A stretch of DNA of 64,000 bases from Pseudomonas fluorescens (GTDB lineage: Bacteria; Pseudomonadota; Gammaproteobacteria; Pseudomonadales; Pseudomonadaceae). Shown here one piece after another: positions 1 through 8,284 of the stretch. The position numbers were made by a program, and so were the translations under genes. Under the pieces are notes generated by a model. It did no database searches and was not told the DNA's origin. It was given only the letters and a program-made list of their open reading frames with translations. The stretch covers positions 3,780,501 to 3,844,500 of the forward strand of contig NZ_CP012830.1 in NCBI RefSeq assembly GCF_001307155.1. The letters are read 5' to 3'. Position 1 is the stretch's first letter; each line of letters begins with the position of its first letter.

Positions 1-596
1 AGGGTGCCGATCAGCGCCTTGAGGTCGTCGGTTTCCCGCGGGTTGAGGCCGGCGGCTGGTTCGTCGAGCATCAGGATGCTTGGACGGGTCATCATGCAAC
101 GGGCGATTTCCAGGCGGCGCTGCTGACCGTAGGCCAGGGTACCGGCCGGACGGTTGGCAAACTCCTTGAGGTTGACCTTGTCGAGCCAGAACTCGGCGTA
201 TTCCATGGCCTCGCGTTCGCTGCGGCGAAACGCCGGGGTCTTGAACAGACCCGCCAGGAAGTTGGTGTTCAGGTGCCGGTGCTGAGCGATCAGCAGGTTT
301 TCCACGGCGGTCATTTCCTTGAACAACCGCACGTTCTGGAACGTCCGCACCACGCCTTTACCGGCGATCTTGTGGCCGGGCAGGCCTTCGATCGCTTCAC
401 CGTTGAGCTGGATAGTGCCAGCAGTGGGCTTGTAGAAACCGGTCAGGCAGTTGAACACAGTGGTCTTGCCGGCACCGTTAGGGCCAATCATCGATACCAC
501 CTGTTTCTCTTTCACGCTCAGGGCAACGCTATTGACCGCCAGCAAGCCGCCAAAGCGCATGCTCAGGCCTTCTACTTTCAGGATCTCTCTGCTCAT
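1..596 (-). CDS. livG: Branched-chain amino acid ABC transporter ATP-binding protein LivG (partial)
   Basis: One of the two cytoplasmic ATPases of the high-affinity leucine/isoleucine/valine importer (BraF in P. aeruginosa). The 3' end lies outside the window, so about 198 N-terminal residues are visible. Translating the minus strand gives Walker A GPNGAGKTT at about residues 38-46, the signature LAYGQQRRLEIA and Walker B ILMLDEPAAGLNP; the insertion of about 25 residues before the signature is usual for LivG. The ATG at 594-596 overlaps the livM stop as ATGA, so the two are translationally coupled. livF is expected just outside the window. Confidence 0.93.
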   Translation of the reverse strand, partial: MSREILKVEGLSMRFGGLLAVNSVALSVKEKQVVSMIGPNGAGKTTVFNCLTGFYKPTAGTIQLNGEAIEGLPGHKIAGKGVVRTFQNVRLFKEMTAVENLLIAQHRHLNTNFLAGLFKTPAFRRSEREAMEYAEFWLDKVNLKEFANRPAGTLAYGQQRRLEIARCMMTRPSILMLDEPAAGLNPRETDDLKALIGT

Positions 597-1845
597 TTAC
601 GCAGCTCCATGTGAGGACGTTGCATGGGCAGCAGACCTTGAGGACGCCAGATCATCATCAGCACCATCAAGGCGCCGAACATCAACATGCGGTATTCGCT
701 GAAGTCACGCATCAGCTCGGGCAACAGGATCATCACGACGGCCGCGAGGACCACGCCCAGTTGCGAGCCCATGCCGCCCAGCACCACGATGGCGAGGATG
801 GTGGCCGACTCGATGAAGGTGAACGACTCCGGAGTTACCAGTCCTTGACGTGCGGCGAAGAAGCTACCGGCAAAACCGGCGAAGCAGGCACCCAGGGTGA
901 AGGCCGACAGCTTGATCACGGTCGGGTTCAGGCCCAGGGCCCGGCAGGCGATTTCGTCTTCACGCAACGCTTCCCAGGCACGGCCGATCGGCATGCGCAG
1001 CAGACGGTTGATCACGAACAGCGCGAACAGCGCCAGCAGCAGCGCGACCAGGTAGAGGAAAACCACCTTGCTGACCGGGTTGTACGTCAGGCCGAAGAAC
1101 TCGTGGAAGGTCTGCATGCCTTCGGCGGCCGTTCTCTCGAAGCTCAGGCCGAACAGCGACGGTTTGGGAATGTTGCTGATACCGTTCGGTCCGCCCGTGA
1201 GGCCCGTCAGGTTACGCAGGAACAGACGGATGATCTCACCGAAGCCCAGGGTCACGATCGCCAGATAGTCACCGCGTAAACGCAGCACCGGGAAGCCCAG
1301 CAAGAAGCCGAAGGTTGCCGCCATCAAGCCGGCGATGGGCAGGCAGATCCAGAAGCTCAGACCGTAGTAGTGCGACAGCAGCGCATAGCTGTAGGCGCCC
1401 ACGGCGTAGAAACCGACGTAGCCCAGGTCGAGCAGACCTGCCAGACCGACCACGATGTTCAGGCCCAGACCGAGCAGCACATAGATCAGAATCAGTGTGG
1501 CGATATCCACCGCACCGCGCGAGCCGAAGAACGGCCAGACCAGAGCGATGACGATCAACCCCATGATGACCCAGCGCTGGGTGCTGGGCAGGGTCAGGAA
1601 ATTGCTCGCACTGGCCGGGATCAATTTACCTTTGGGCACGGAGCGCATGGCCGCCGTGTATTCGCGGTCGAACAGCACGCGCAGGAACATCAACACCGAG
1701 CAGGCGGCGATGATCAGCAGCGTGGAGGTCGTGGCACCCTGTACTTCGAGGTTGATGCCGGCGATGGACAGTTTCAGGCCGAGTACCGGGTACGCCACAG
1801 CCCAAACCAATAGCGCGCTGAAAAGCGCCTGTCTAAGATTCCTGA

Positions 1846-1849
<4 letters not shown>
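593..1849 (-). CDS. livM: Branched-chain amino acid ABC transporter permease LivM
   Basis: Second membrane permease of the LIV importer (BraE), 418 residues. It pairs with LivH to form the inner-membrane channel. The N-terminal ~100 residues carry extra hydrophobic segments typical of gamma-proteobacterial LivM. The permease core follows (GLGLNIVVGLAGLLDLGYVG near residue 130, then the LRLRGDYLAIVTLGFGEIIR coupling region). The C-terminus ends at PQGLLP followed by a short charged tail. It overlaps livH upstream and livG downstream by four bases each, the usual arrangement in this operon. Confidence 0.95.
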
Positions 1850-2769
<920 letters not shown>

Positions 2770-2948
2770 TACTGCGCTCCTAAAAACCTGATACGCATTT
2801 CACTGGTGGAGTCATTTTCCCGCTCAGGCCCCGTGGATCTGCATCCACTTCGAACATGAGGTTTGCCAGCGAACCGCTGATGACGGTTTTGAGATTTTCA
2901 GGTGGGGAGGCTTCCGGATCACGGAGGCACGGCCCATTACCTCGTAAA

Positions 2949-2980
2949 ACAAAGCCCACGGCACGCCGTGGGCTTTATTG
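2949..2980 (-). terminator. Hairpin between livK and livH (partial terminator/attenuator)
   Basis: The inverted repeat AAAGCCCACGG / CCGTGGGCTTT at 2951-2976 is followed on the minus strand by a T-rich stretch (TTTGTTTTA). It lies after the livK stop and before livH. In liv/bra operons such a hairpin lets the abundant binding protein be made in excess over the permeases; that role is inferred here. Confidence 0.8.
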
Positions 2981-3000
2981 GCAGTCAGTCAGGCAACGCC

Positions 3001-4128
3001 TTACTGAGGCGAAACTTCGGTTTTAGGTTTGCCAAAGTGCCACTGGTAAACCACGAACTTGAAGTTCTTCAGGTCGCCCTTGGCGTCGTAGCTCAGGTCG
3101 CCAGTCGGAGTCTTGAAGGTGCCAGCGTGAATGGCTGCGGCCACTTTGGCGGTGTCTTCGCTCTTCGCTGCCTTGATACCTTCAGCGATGACTTCGACTG
3201 CCGAGTAGGCCGGGAACACGAACGGGCCGGTCGGGTCCTGTTTCTTGGCGGCGAATGCGTCAACCAGTGCCTTGTTGGCCGGATCCTGGTCGAAAGACTT
3301 CGGCAGGGTCACCAGCAGGCCTTCGGAAGCGTCCTGGGCGATCTGCGAGATGGATTCGTTGCCGACGCCTTCTGGCCCCATGAACTTGGCGTTCAGGCCT
3401 TTTTCCTTGGCTTGACGCAGGATCAGGCCCAGTTCGGGGTGGTAGCCGCCGTAGTAGACGAAGTCGACGTTGGCTTGCTTGAGTTTCTGGATGATCGAGG
3501 AGAAGTCCTTGTCGCCGGCGTTCAGGCCTTCGAACACGGCAACCTTGACGCCTTTGCCTTCGAGAGTTTTCTTCACGGCGGTGGCGATGCCTTCACCGTA
3601 TTGCTGTTTGTCGTGCAGAACGGCAACGATTTTCGGCTTTACGTGATCGGCGATGTAGTTACCGGCGGCAGGGCCTTGGGCGCTGTCGAGGCCGATGGTG
3701 CGGAACACCATTTTGTAGCCACGGTTAGTGATGTCCGGGCTGGTGGCGGCCGGGGTGATCATGATCACGCCTTCGTCTTCGTAGATGTCCGAAGCCGGTT
3801 GAGTGGAGCTGGAGCAGAGGTGGCCGACCACGAACTTGACGCCGTCGTTGACCACTTTGTTGGCAACGGCAACGGCCTGTTTAGGGTCGCAGGCGTCATC
3901 GTATTCCTTGGCTTCGAGCATCTTGCCGTCAACACCGCCTTTGGCGTTGATCTGCTCGATGGCCATTTTAGCGCCGATGAACTGCATGTCACCGTACTGG
4001 GTCACTGGACCGGTTTTAGGGCCGGCGATGCCGATCTTGATGGTGTCAGCTGCGAACGAATGGCTGGCAACCCCGGCCAGAACCATAGCGGCAAACAGTT
4101 TGGAAATCTGCTTAGTAGCCTTATTCAT
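3001..4128 (-). CDS. livK: Periplasmic branched-chain amino acid-binding protein LivK/BraC
   Basis: Periplasmic substrate-binding protein of the LIV importer, 375 residues. The N-terminus (MNKATKQISKLFAAMVLAG...SHSFA|ADTIK) is a Sec signal peptide with a predicted cut after SFA. The mature part begins DTIKIGIAGPKTGPVTQYG, and the DACDPKQAVAVANK and GHLCSSSTQPASD segments hold the two cysteines that form the conserved disulfide of LIV-binding proteins. It is the first gene of the operon; a 347-base leader/promoter region precedes it. Specificity for Leu/Ile/Val (often also Ala/Thr in Pseudomonas) comes from the family, not from residues that I could check. Confidence 0.95.
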   Translation of the reverse strand: MNKATKQISKLFAAMVLAGVASHSFAADTIKIGIAGPKTGPVTQYGDMQFIGAKMAIEQINAKGGVDGKMLEAKEYDDACDPKQAVAVANKVVNDGVKFVVGHLCSSSTQPASDIYEDEGVIMITPAATSPDITNRGYKMVFRTIGLDSAQGPAAGNYIADHVKPKIVAVLHDKQQYGEGIATAVKKTLEGKGVKVAVFEGLNAGDKDFSSIIQKLKQANVDFVYYGGYHPELGLILRQAKEKGLNAKFMGPEGVGNESISQIAQDASEGLLVTLPKSFDQDPANKALVDAFAAKKQDPTGPFVFPAYSAVEVIAEGIKAAKSEDTAKVAAAIHAGTFKTPTGDLSYDAKGDLKNFKFVVYQWHFGKPKTEVSPQ

Positions 4129-4475
4129 AGTGCTCCACTCTTACTGTTGTAGTTTTTATAGTCCTGGCAGCCTGAGCCACAGAACCGGATCGATATCTTG
4201 GATATCCCCCGGAAATGCCCCCGGCAACTGTACCGGTACAGTGTAGAGCGCCGGTTGTTCGCTTGGAAAGCTGGCGCTCAGGGGCAATTTCTGGGAGTGT
4301 CGCATTTTTGAAAGAAAAAGACAGAATTGCGGCGGGATTTTGGCTGCGTAGTAACCCGATTCAGCGGCTATCCTTGCTTTCCTGCAGTTCTCGATCAATG
4401 ACTCTATTGCATCCGGGTTTTTCTGCCAGAGCGCCGACGTTATGATTGCGCCGATTTCAATTCCGGACAGGGCCC
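4129..4475. other. Intergenic region upstream of livK and the DUF2288 gene
   Basis: About 350 bases between the divergent livK (minus) and the DUF2288 gene (plus). It should hold both promoters. I see a GGTACAGTGTAGAGCGCC stretch near 4230 but no operator that I can name with confidence. The only longer ORF here (4156-4398, minus) has no family resemblance or ribosome-binding site and is not called. Confidence 0.5.
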
Positions 4476-4781
4476 ATGACTCAAGAACCTAGCACCCTCT
4501 ATGCCAAGCTGCTTGGTGAAACCGCATCTATTACCTGGAAGGAACTCGAACCGTTCTTCGCCAAGGGTGCCCTATTGTGGGTCGATCCCGACCTGGATTT
4601 GATCGCTGCCGCCGAGGCAGTTGCCCAGGACGAAGGCGAGAAAGTGGCTGCCTGGCTGGCCGCCGACAAACTCGCCAAGCTCTCTGAAACGCGGGCGCTG
4701 GATATTTTCGAGCGTGATCCGGAGTTGTGGGCAGTGGTCGTTTCGCCGTGGATTCTGATCCAGGAAAGGGCGCAGGCCTGA
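4476..4781 (+). CDS. DUF2288 family protein
   Basis: Small cytoplasmic protein of 101 residues that looks like the DUF2288 family (LYAKLLGETASITWKELEPF and ALLWVDPDLDLIAAAEAVAQ are its typical N-terminal features). Its function is unknown. The ATG at 4476 is preferred to the in-frame TTG at 4446, because GGACAGGG lies just before it and the family starts a few residues before LYAKL. It is acidic and alanine-rich, with no signal peptide or membrane segment. It stands alone and is followed by a good terminator. Confidence 0.85.
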   Translation: MTQEPSTLYAKLLGETASITWKELEPFFAKGALLWVDPDLDLIAAAEAVAQDEGEKVAAWLAADKLAKLSETRALDIFERDPELWAVVVSPWILIQERAQA

Positions 4782-4916
4782 AGTGGCGCACCGATTTGGT
4801 GCTGGTGGCGTTCGGGTAAAAGTGTGTAGCCGAGTAGCGTGATGGCAGGTTGCCGTAGAGAAATGCCACAGGCAGGCGGGGGGAAGGTTACGTAAACGTA
4901 ACGGGAACAGTTTAAT

Positions 4917-4945
4917 AAGCAGCCGAATGGCTGCTTAATTGTTTC
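4917..4945 (+). terminator. Rho-independent terminator after the DUF2288 gene
   Basis: AAGCAGCC-GAAT-GGCTGCTT (4917-4936) is a perfect 8-base stem with a four-base loop, followed by AATTGTTTCT. It lies between the DUF2288 gene and the convergent tubulin-like gene and may serve both. Confidence 0.7.
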
Positions 4946-4977
4946 TGGATGTTGGAAATTTGCTGGATGTGAGGACG

Positions 4978-5003
4978 CCAATCGCGAGCTTGCTCGCGAT
5001 TGG
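4978..5003. repeat. REP-like palindrome
   Basis: Perfect inverted repeat with arms CCAATCGCGAG / CTCGCGATTGG around a CTTG loop. The GCGAGCTTGCTCGC core is that of the REP elements of the P. fluorescens group. It abuts the 3' end of the tubulin-like gene and could also protect or terminate its mRNA. Confidence 0.75.
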
Positions 5004-5014
5004 CCGTGACGCGG

Positions 5015-7192
5015 TCAGGCCGTCTTGCCCGTATGGTTATTCAGCGAGATGACCTTGGTCTTGCCGATGCGGTGGCGGTAGATCTCGCGCAGGTACTTGA
5101 TGGCCTTTTTCACGCAATCGCGCGACAGGCGGATGTCGTTGATCGAGACGAATTTGTCTTTGTCGTTGATCAGCTCGCGGTACTTCTTCTCGTACATCGG
5201 CTTGATCGCGTACCAGTTGGTGTCGAGGATCTTCGCCGGGTTTTCGAACTCGTTGAGCAGCTCGTCGATTTTCGCCTCGTCGAAGTCTTCATGAATGATG
5301 AAGTCGAGGATCGAATTGTCCAGCGTTTCGTCGAAACGGTACGGATTGCGGGCGAAGCAGCGCTTGATGAACGCCACGATCAAGGTCAGGAAATCGTCTG
5401 ACAGGCACGGGCTCTTGGCGATCAGGGTGGTCAGCGAAAGGTTGGCCGAGGCGCCGATCACCAGTGCATAACGCTTGAGCGTGGTGTTGGGGAACAGGCT
5501 GTTGAGGTGAGTCTTCAACCGGTTCAGGTCCATGTAGGACAGTTTGTAATCCTTGGGCAGCGATACGATCGACACCACCGACGAGCAGTTCTTGAAGAAG
5601 TGCAGGTCATGCAGCGCGGCAGCGTCGTAACCCGAGTTCTTGTACTGCTCAAGCGATGCGCGATAACGCTTGGACTCGATCGGCAACAGGCTGATACCTT
5701 CGATGGCCTGGGTCACTTTGTTGAAGTGCGGCAGGTCGATGGAGCGGAAGAACAGGTCGTCGATGTTCAGGCGCTGCGGCTCTTTGTCGAACACCTTGAA
5801 CTTGTCGCTGCTCGGTGCCGGTTGCTCTGGCACCACCGACTCGGCGTAGGCAATCGCCACTGGCCCGGCCAGACTCATGAACAGGTCGTTGGCGTCCAGG
5901 CGAATGGTTTCGCCGATATCGATGCCGGCCCGGCGGAAATAGTTCTGATCGTAGTCGGTGGTGACCGCCTGGGCTGTCAGAATGTTGAAGATTTGCTGCG
6001 AGATGTACTGGTTGGCGTGCTTTTCCATGGCATTGACATCAATGTTCTGGATATTGCCGTCATCGTTCTCTTCGGCGTAACGCATGATGTCGTTGGAGAT
6101 CAGCATCATCGCGTTCCATGGGCGGATGCGGCCCATGACGCTGGCTTCGCTGCTGTCTTCGTTGGCGAAGTTGTACGAGAAATCCCATTCTTCCGACAGG
6201 TACTTGCACAACAGGCGACCGGCGTTGATGTGCAGCGCTTCAGACATTTCACTGCGGTGATCGGAAATGTTCGGCAGTACACAAATGCCGCTGGTGAAGA
6301 TCGGCTCGAAAACGAAGGAGTGGCCGCTCTTGCTGTCGTGTTCGTCCACCGGTTTGGTGTCGAACGTCTTGTTCATGTACGAGTGTTGCTGGGCCAGCCC
6401 GAACTCCGAGGCCATGCCCGAACCGGTACCGCCACCGGCGCTGAAGATCGAGAAGTACAGGCGCGACTGGTTGGCCTTGATGCCGCAGCTGTCGATCAGG
6501 TACGAGTGGATCATCTTCCAGTCGGGGCTGGAGAAACGCTGGGTGTCCTTGTTCAGGATGATCTTCGCCAGGTACTGGCCGAGGATCGGCGCGTTACCGG
6601 CGCCACCGGCGTGGACTTCCGAGAGGTCCATGATCTTCATTTTGCTGTAGTCGCGCAGGAAGCCGCTTTTTTCGCCCTTGCGCGAGAAACGGATACGTCC
6701 GGCGATGTCTTTATCCAGGTCGCCGAGCATCACCAGTGGTTCGACCAGGAACACCGGTTTGGTGGCCTTGCCGACACCCAGTTTGAGGTTGTTACGAATC
6801 CATTGCGCAGGGCTGTAGCCCTTTTCAGCATAGGGCTTGTCTTCGTTGTTGAACTCGTTGAGGTAGAACTTGCGGGCGTTGTACACCAGCTCCGCAACGT
6901 CCAGCGCAATGTTCGAACCGCAGCGACCCAGACCGATCAGGCACACCGAAGGGAATTCCTGCTGATGCAGTTCGTGGGCGTCTTCCAGGTGCGGCGGCTT
7001 GGGGAACACCAGATCGCGCAGGCCATCGAGGTTGTCGAGGATGCGATCGGTGTTGGTCTCGGTAAAGTACAGGTACTGCTGGGTCGCAAGCGGGCGCGAG
7101 CTGGTCAATGGCTTCGGGACTGAGGGTTTATCCGTGGCGGCGGTGAGCGTCAGTTCGGATACCGCTGGGGCAGGATTATTTTTAGAAGTCAT
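5015..7192 (-). CDS. Tubulin/FtsZ-like GTPase (Tubulin_2-type), function unknown
   Basis: A 725-residue protein with the layout of the tubulin superfamily. SVCLIGLGRCGSN (residues 82-94) matches the first strand and T1 loop. FSIFSAGGGTGSGMASEFG (about 247-265) contains the GGGTGSG tubulin signature (T4 loop). PWNAMMLISND...RYAEEN near 359-376 fits the sugar-contact helix region, and IRLDANDLF (430-438) resembles the catalytic T7 loop (NxDFADV in FtsZ), with two aspartates kept. It is much longer than FtsZ, with a Ser/Pro/Thr-rich N-terminal tail and a large C-terminal part (450-725) that I do not recognise; its end is basic. It is not the cell-division ftsZ: there is no ftsA or mur context. 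I infer GTP binding and perhaps polymerisation; the cellular role is unknown. Confidence 0.8.
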   Translation of the reverse strand: MTSKNNPAPAVSELTLTAATDKPSVPKPLTSSRPLATQQYLYFTETNTDRILDNLDGLRDLVFPKPPHLEDAHELHQQEFPSVCLIGLGRCGSNIALDVAELVYNARKFYLNEFNNEDKPYAEKGYSPAQWIRNNLKLGVGKATKPVFLVEPLVMLGDLDKDIAGRIRFSRKGEKSGFLRDYSKMKIMDLSEVHAGGAGNAPILGQYLAKIILNKDTQRFSSPDWKMIHSYLIDSCGIKANQSRLYFSIFSAGGGTGSGMASEFGLAQQHSYMNKTFDTKPVDEHDSKSGHSFVFEPIFTSGICVLPNISDHRSEMSEALHINAGRLLCKYLSEEWDFSYNFANEDSSEASVMGRIRPWNAMMLISNDIMRYAEENDDGNIQNIDVNAMEKHANQYISQQIFNILTAQAVTTDYDQNYFRRAGIDIGETIRLDANDLFMSLAGPVAIAYAESVVPEQPAPSSDKFKVFDKEPQRLNIDDLFFRSIDLPHFNKVTQAIEGISLLPIESKRYRASLEQYKNSGYDAAALHDLHFFKNCSSVVSIVSLPKDYKLSYMDLNRLKTHLNSLFPNTTLKRYALVIGASANLSLTTLIAKSPCLSDDFLTLIVAFIKRCFARNPYRFDETLDNSILDFIIHEDFDEAKIDELLNEFENPAKILDTNWYAIKPMYEKKYRELINDKDKFVSINDIRLSRDCVKKAIKYLREIYRHRIGKTKVISLNNHTGKTA

Positions 7193-7390
7193 TGTGCGCC
7201 ATGTGCCTGGACTGGTTGGTTCGGTGGCGAGATGTCATCAAGCCATCACGAATAAAGAACTCGCGACTTTACAGCGCGATATTGTCCCCAGCGATAGGGC
7301 TTTACCTGAGCGTCGCTAGGGGGAATCCTTTCCTGAGTCATGATGAATCGGCCAAAATTTGGCGATCTTTAATCGAACGGAGGCAATTTG

Positions 7391-8284
7391 ATGGCAGCGT
7401 TACCTTCTTTGGCGTTTGCCGGTATTGGCTTGATGGGTTTACCAATGTGTCGGCGTTTGTTGGCAGCGGGCTATCCACTGACCGTCTGGAACCGCAACCC
7501 CGACAAGTGCGCGCCCTTGGTCGAGGCCGGAGCGCGACAAGTGGCCACACCTGCCGAGCTGTGTCAGCACGCCGATCTGGTGATGTTGTGCCTGGCCAAT
7601 ACCGAGGTGGTACGCGAGGTCGTGTTCGGTGCTGCGGGCGTGGCATCCGGTGCGAAAACCGGTCAGTTGCTGGTGGATTTTTCCAGCTTGGAGCCCACCG
7701 CGACGCGGGAAATGGCTGCCGAACTGGTCAGTCGTACGGGCATGGGCTGGGTGGATGCGCCGGTGTCTGGTGGTGTGGCGGGGGCCGAGGCCGCAAGCCT
7801 GGCGATCATGGTGGGTGGTGAGTCAGCCGATGTCGAACGCGTACGCCTGGTGTTGTCGAGTCTTGGCCAACGGGTCACGCACATGGGCGCGGTCGGCGCT
7901 GGGCAAGTGACCAAGGCCTGCAATCAGATGATCGTTGCCTGCAATGCGTTGGTGATCGCTGAAGTGGTGGCGTTGGCTGAACGTTCAGGCGTGGAGGCGA
8001 GCCTGTTGGCCGAAGCATTGAGCGGCGGGTTTGCCGACTCTAAACCCTTGCAGATACTTGCCCCGCAAATGGCCGAGAGCCGTTTCGAACCCATAAAGTG
8101 GCATGTTCGAACGCTGCTCAAGGACCTGGATGGCGCCGTGAAGTTTTCCCGCGAGCAAGGCTCCGCGACGCCGATCAGTGGACTGGCCGCGCAGTTGATG
8201 CGTCTGCATGCAGGTCAGGGCTATCTGGAAAAAGATCCCGCGACACTAATCCATCTATACCGCGAGCCAGATTCAAAGGATTGA
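7391..8284 (+). CDS. NAD(P)-dependent beta-hydroxyacid dehydrogenase (3-hydroxyisobutyrate dehydrogenase family)
   Basis: Cytosolic oxidoreductase of 297 residues. The N-terminal Rossmann motif is FAGIGLMGLPMCRRLLAAGY, followed by VWNRNPDKC, where Asn-Arg suggests a preference for NADP over NAD. The substrate signature DAPVSGGVAGAEAASLAIMV is intact, and GQVTKACNQ carries the catalytic lysine. The ATG at 7391 is chosen over the TTG three bases earlier because GGAGG ends at 7383. The substrate is not known: it could be tartronate semialdehyde, 3-hydroxyisobutyrate or a short-chain semialdehyde. The place next to an MHYT c-di-GMP gene resembles PA3312-PA3311 of P. aeruginosa. The last ~110 bases overlap the convergent neighbour. 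Confidence 0.85.
   Translation: MAALPSLAFAGIGLMGLPMCRRLLAAGYPLTVWNRNPDKCAPLVEAGARQVATPAELCQHADLVMLCLANTEVVREVVFGAAGVASGAKTGQLLVDFSSLEPTATREMAAELVSRTGMGWVDAPVSGGVAGAEAASLAIMVGGESADVERVRLVLSSLGQRVTHMGAVGAGQVTKACNQMIVACNALVIAEVVALAERSGVEASLLAEALSGGFADSKPLQILAPQMAESRFEPIKWHVRTLLKDLDGAVKFSREQGSATPISGLAAQLMRLHAGQGYLEKDPATLIHLYREPDSKD

Noticed and set aside
4156..4398. 80-codon minus-strand ORF upstream of livK
   Set aside because: It lies in the promoter region, has no ribosome-binding site and shows no family features.
5507..7123. Plus-strand frame opposite the tubulin-like gene (538 codons)
   Set aside because: Antisense shadow; the minus frame has the tubulin motifs, and the plus frame has none.
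5015..7192. Possibility that the tubulin-like gene is ftsZ or a phage PhuZ/plasmid TubZ gene
   Set aside because: The length (725) is far above FtsZ, and no division, phage or plasmid genes are nearby. The surrounding genes are core chromosome.
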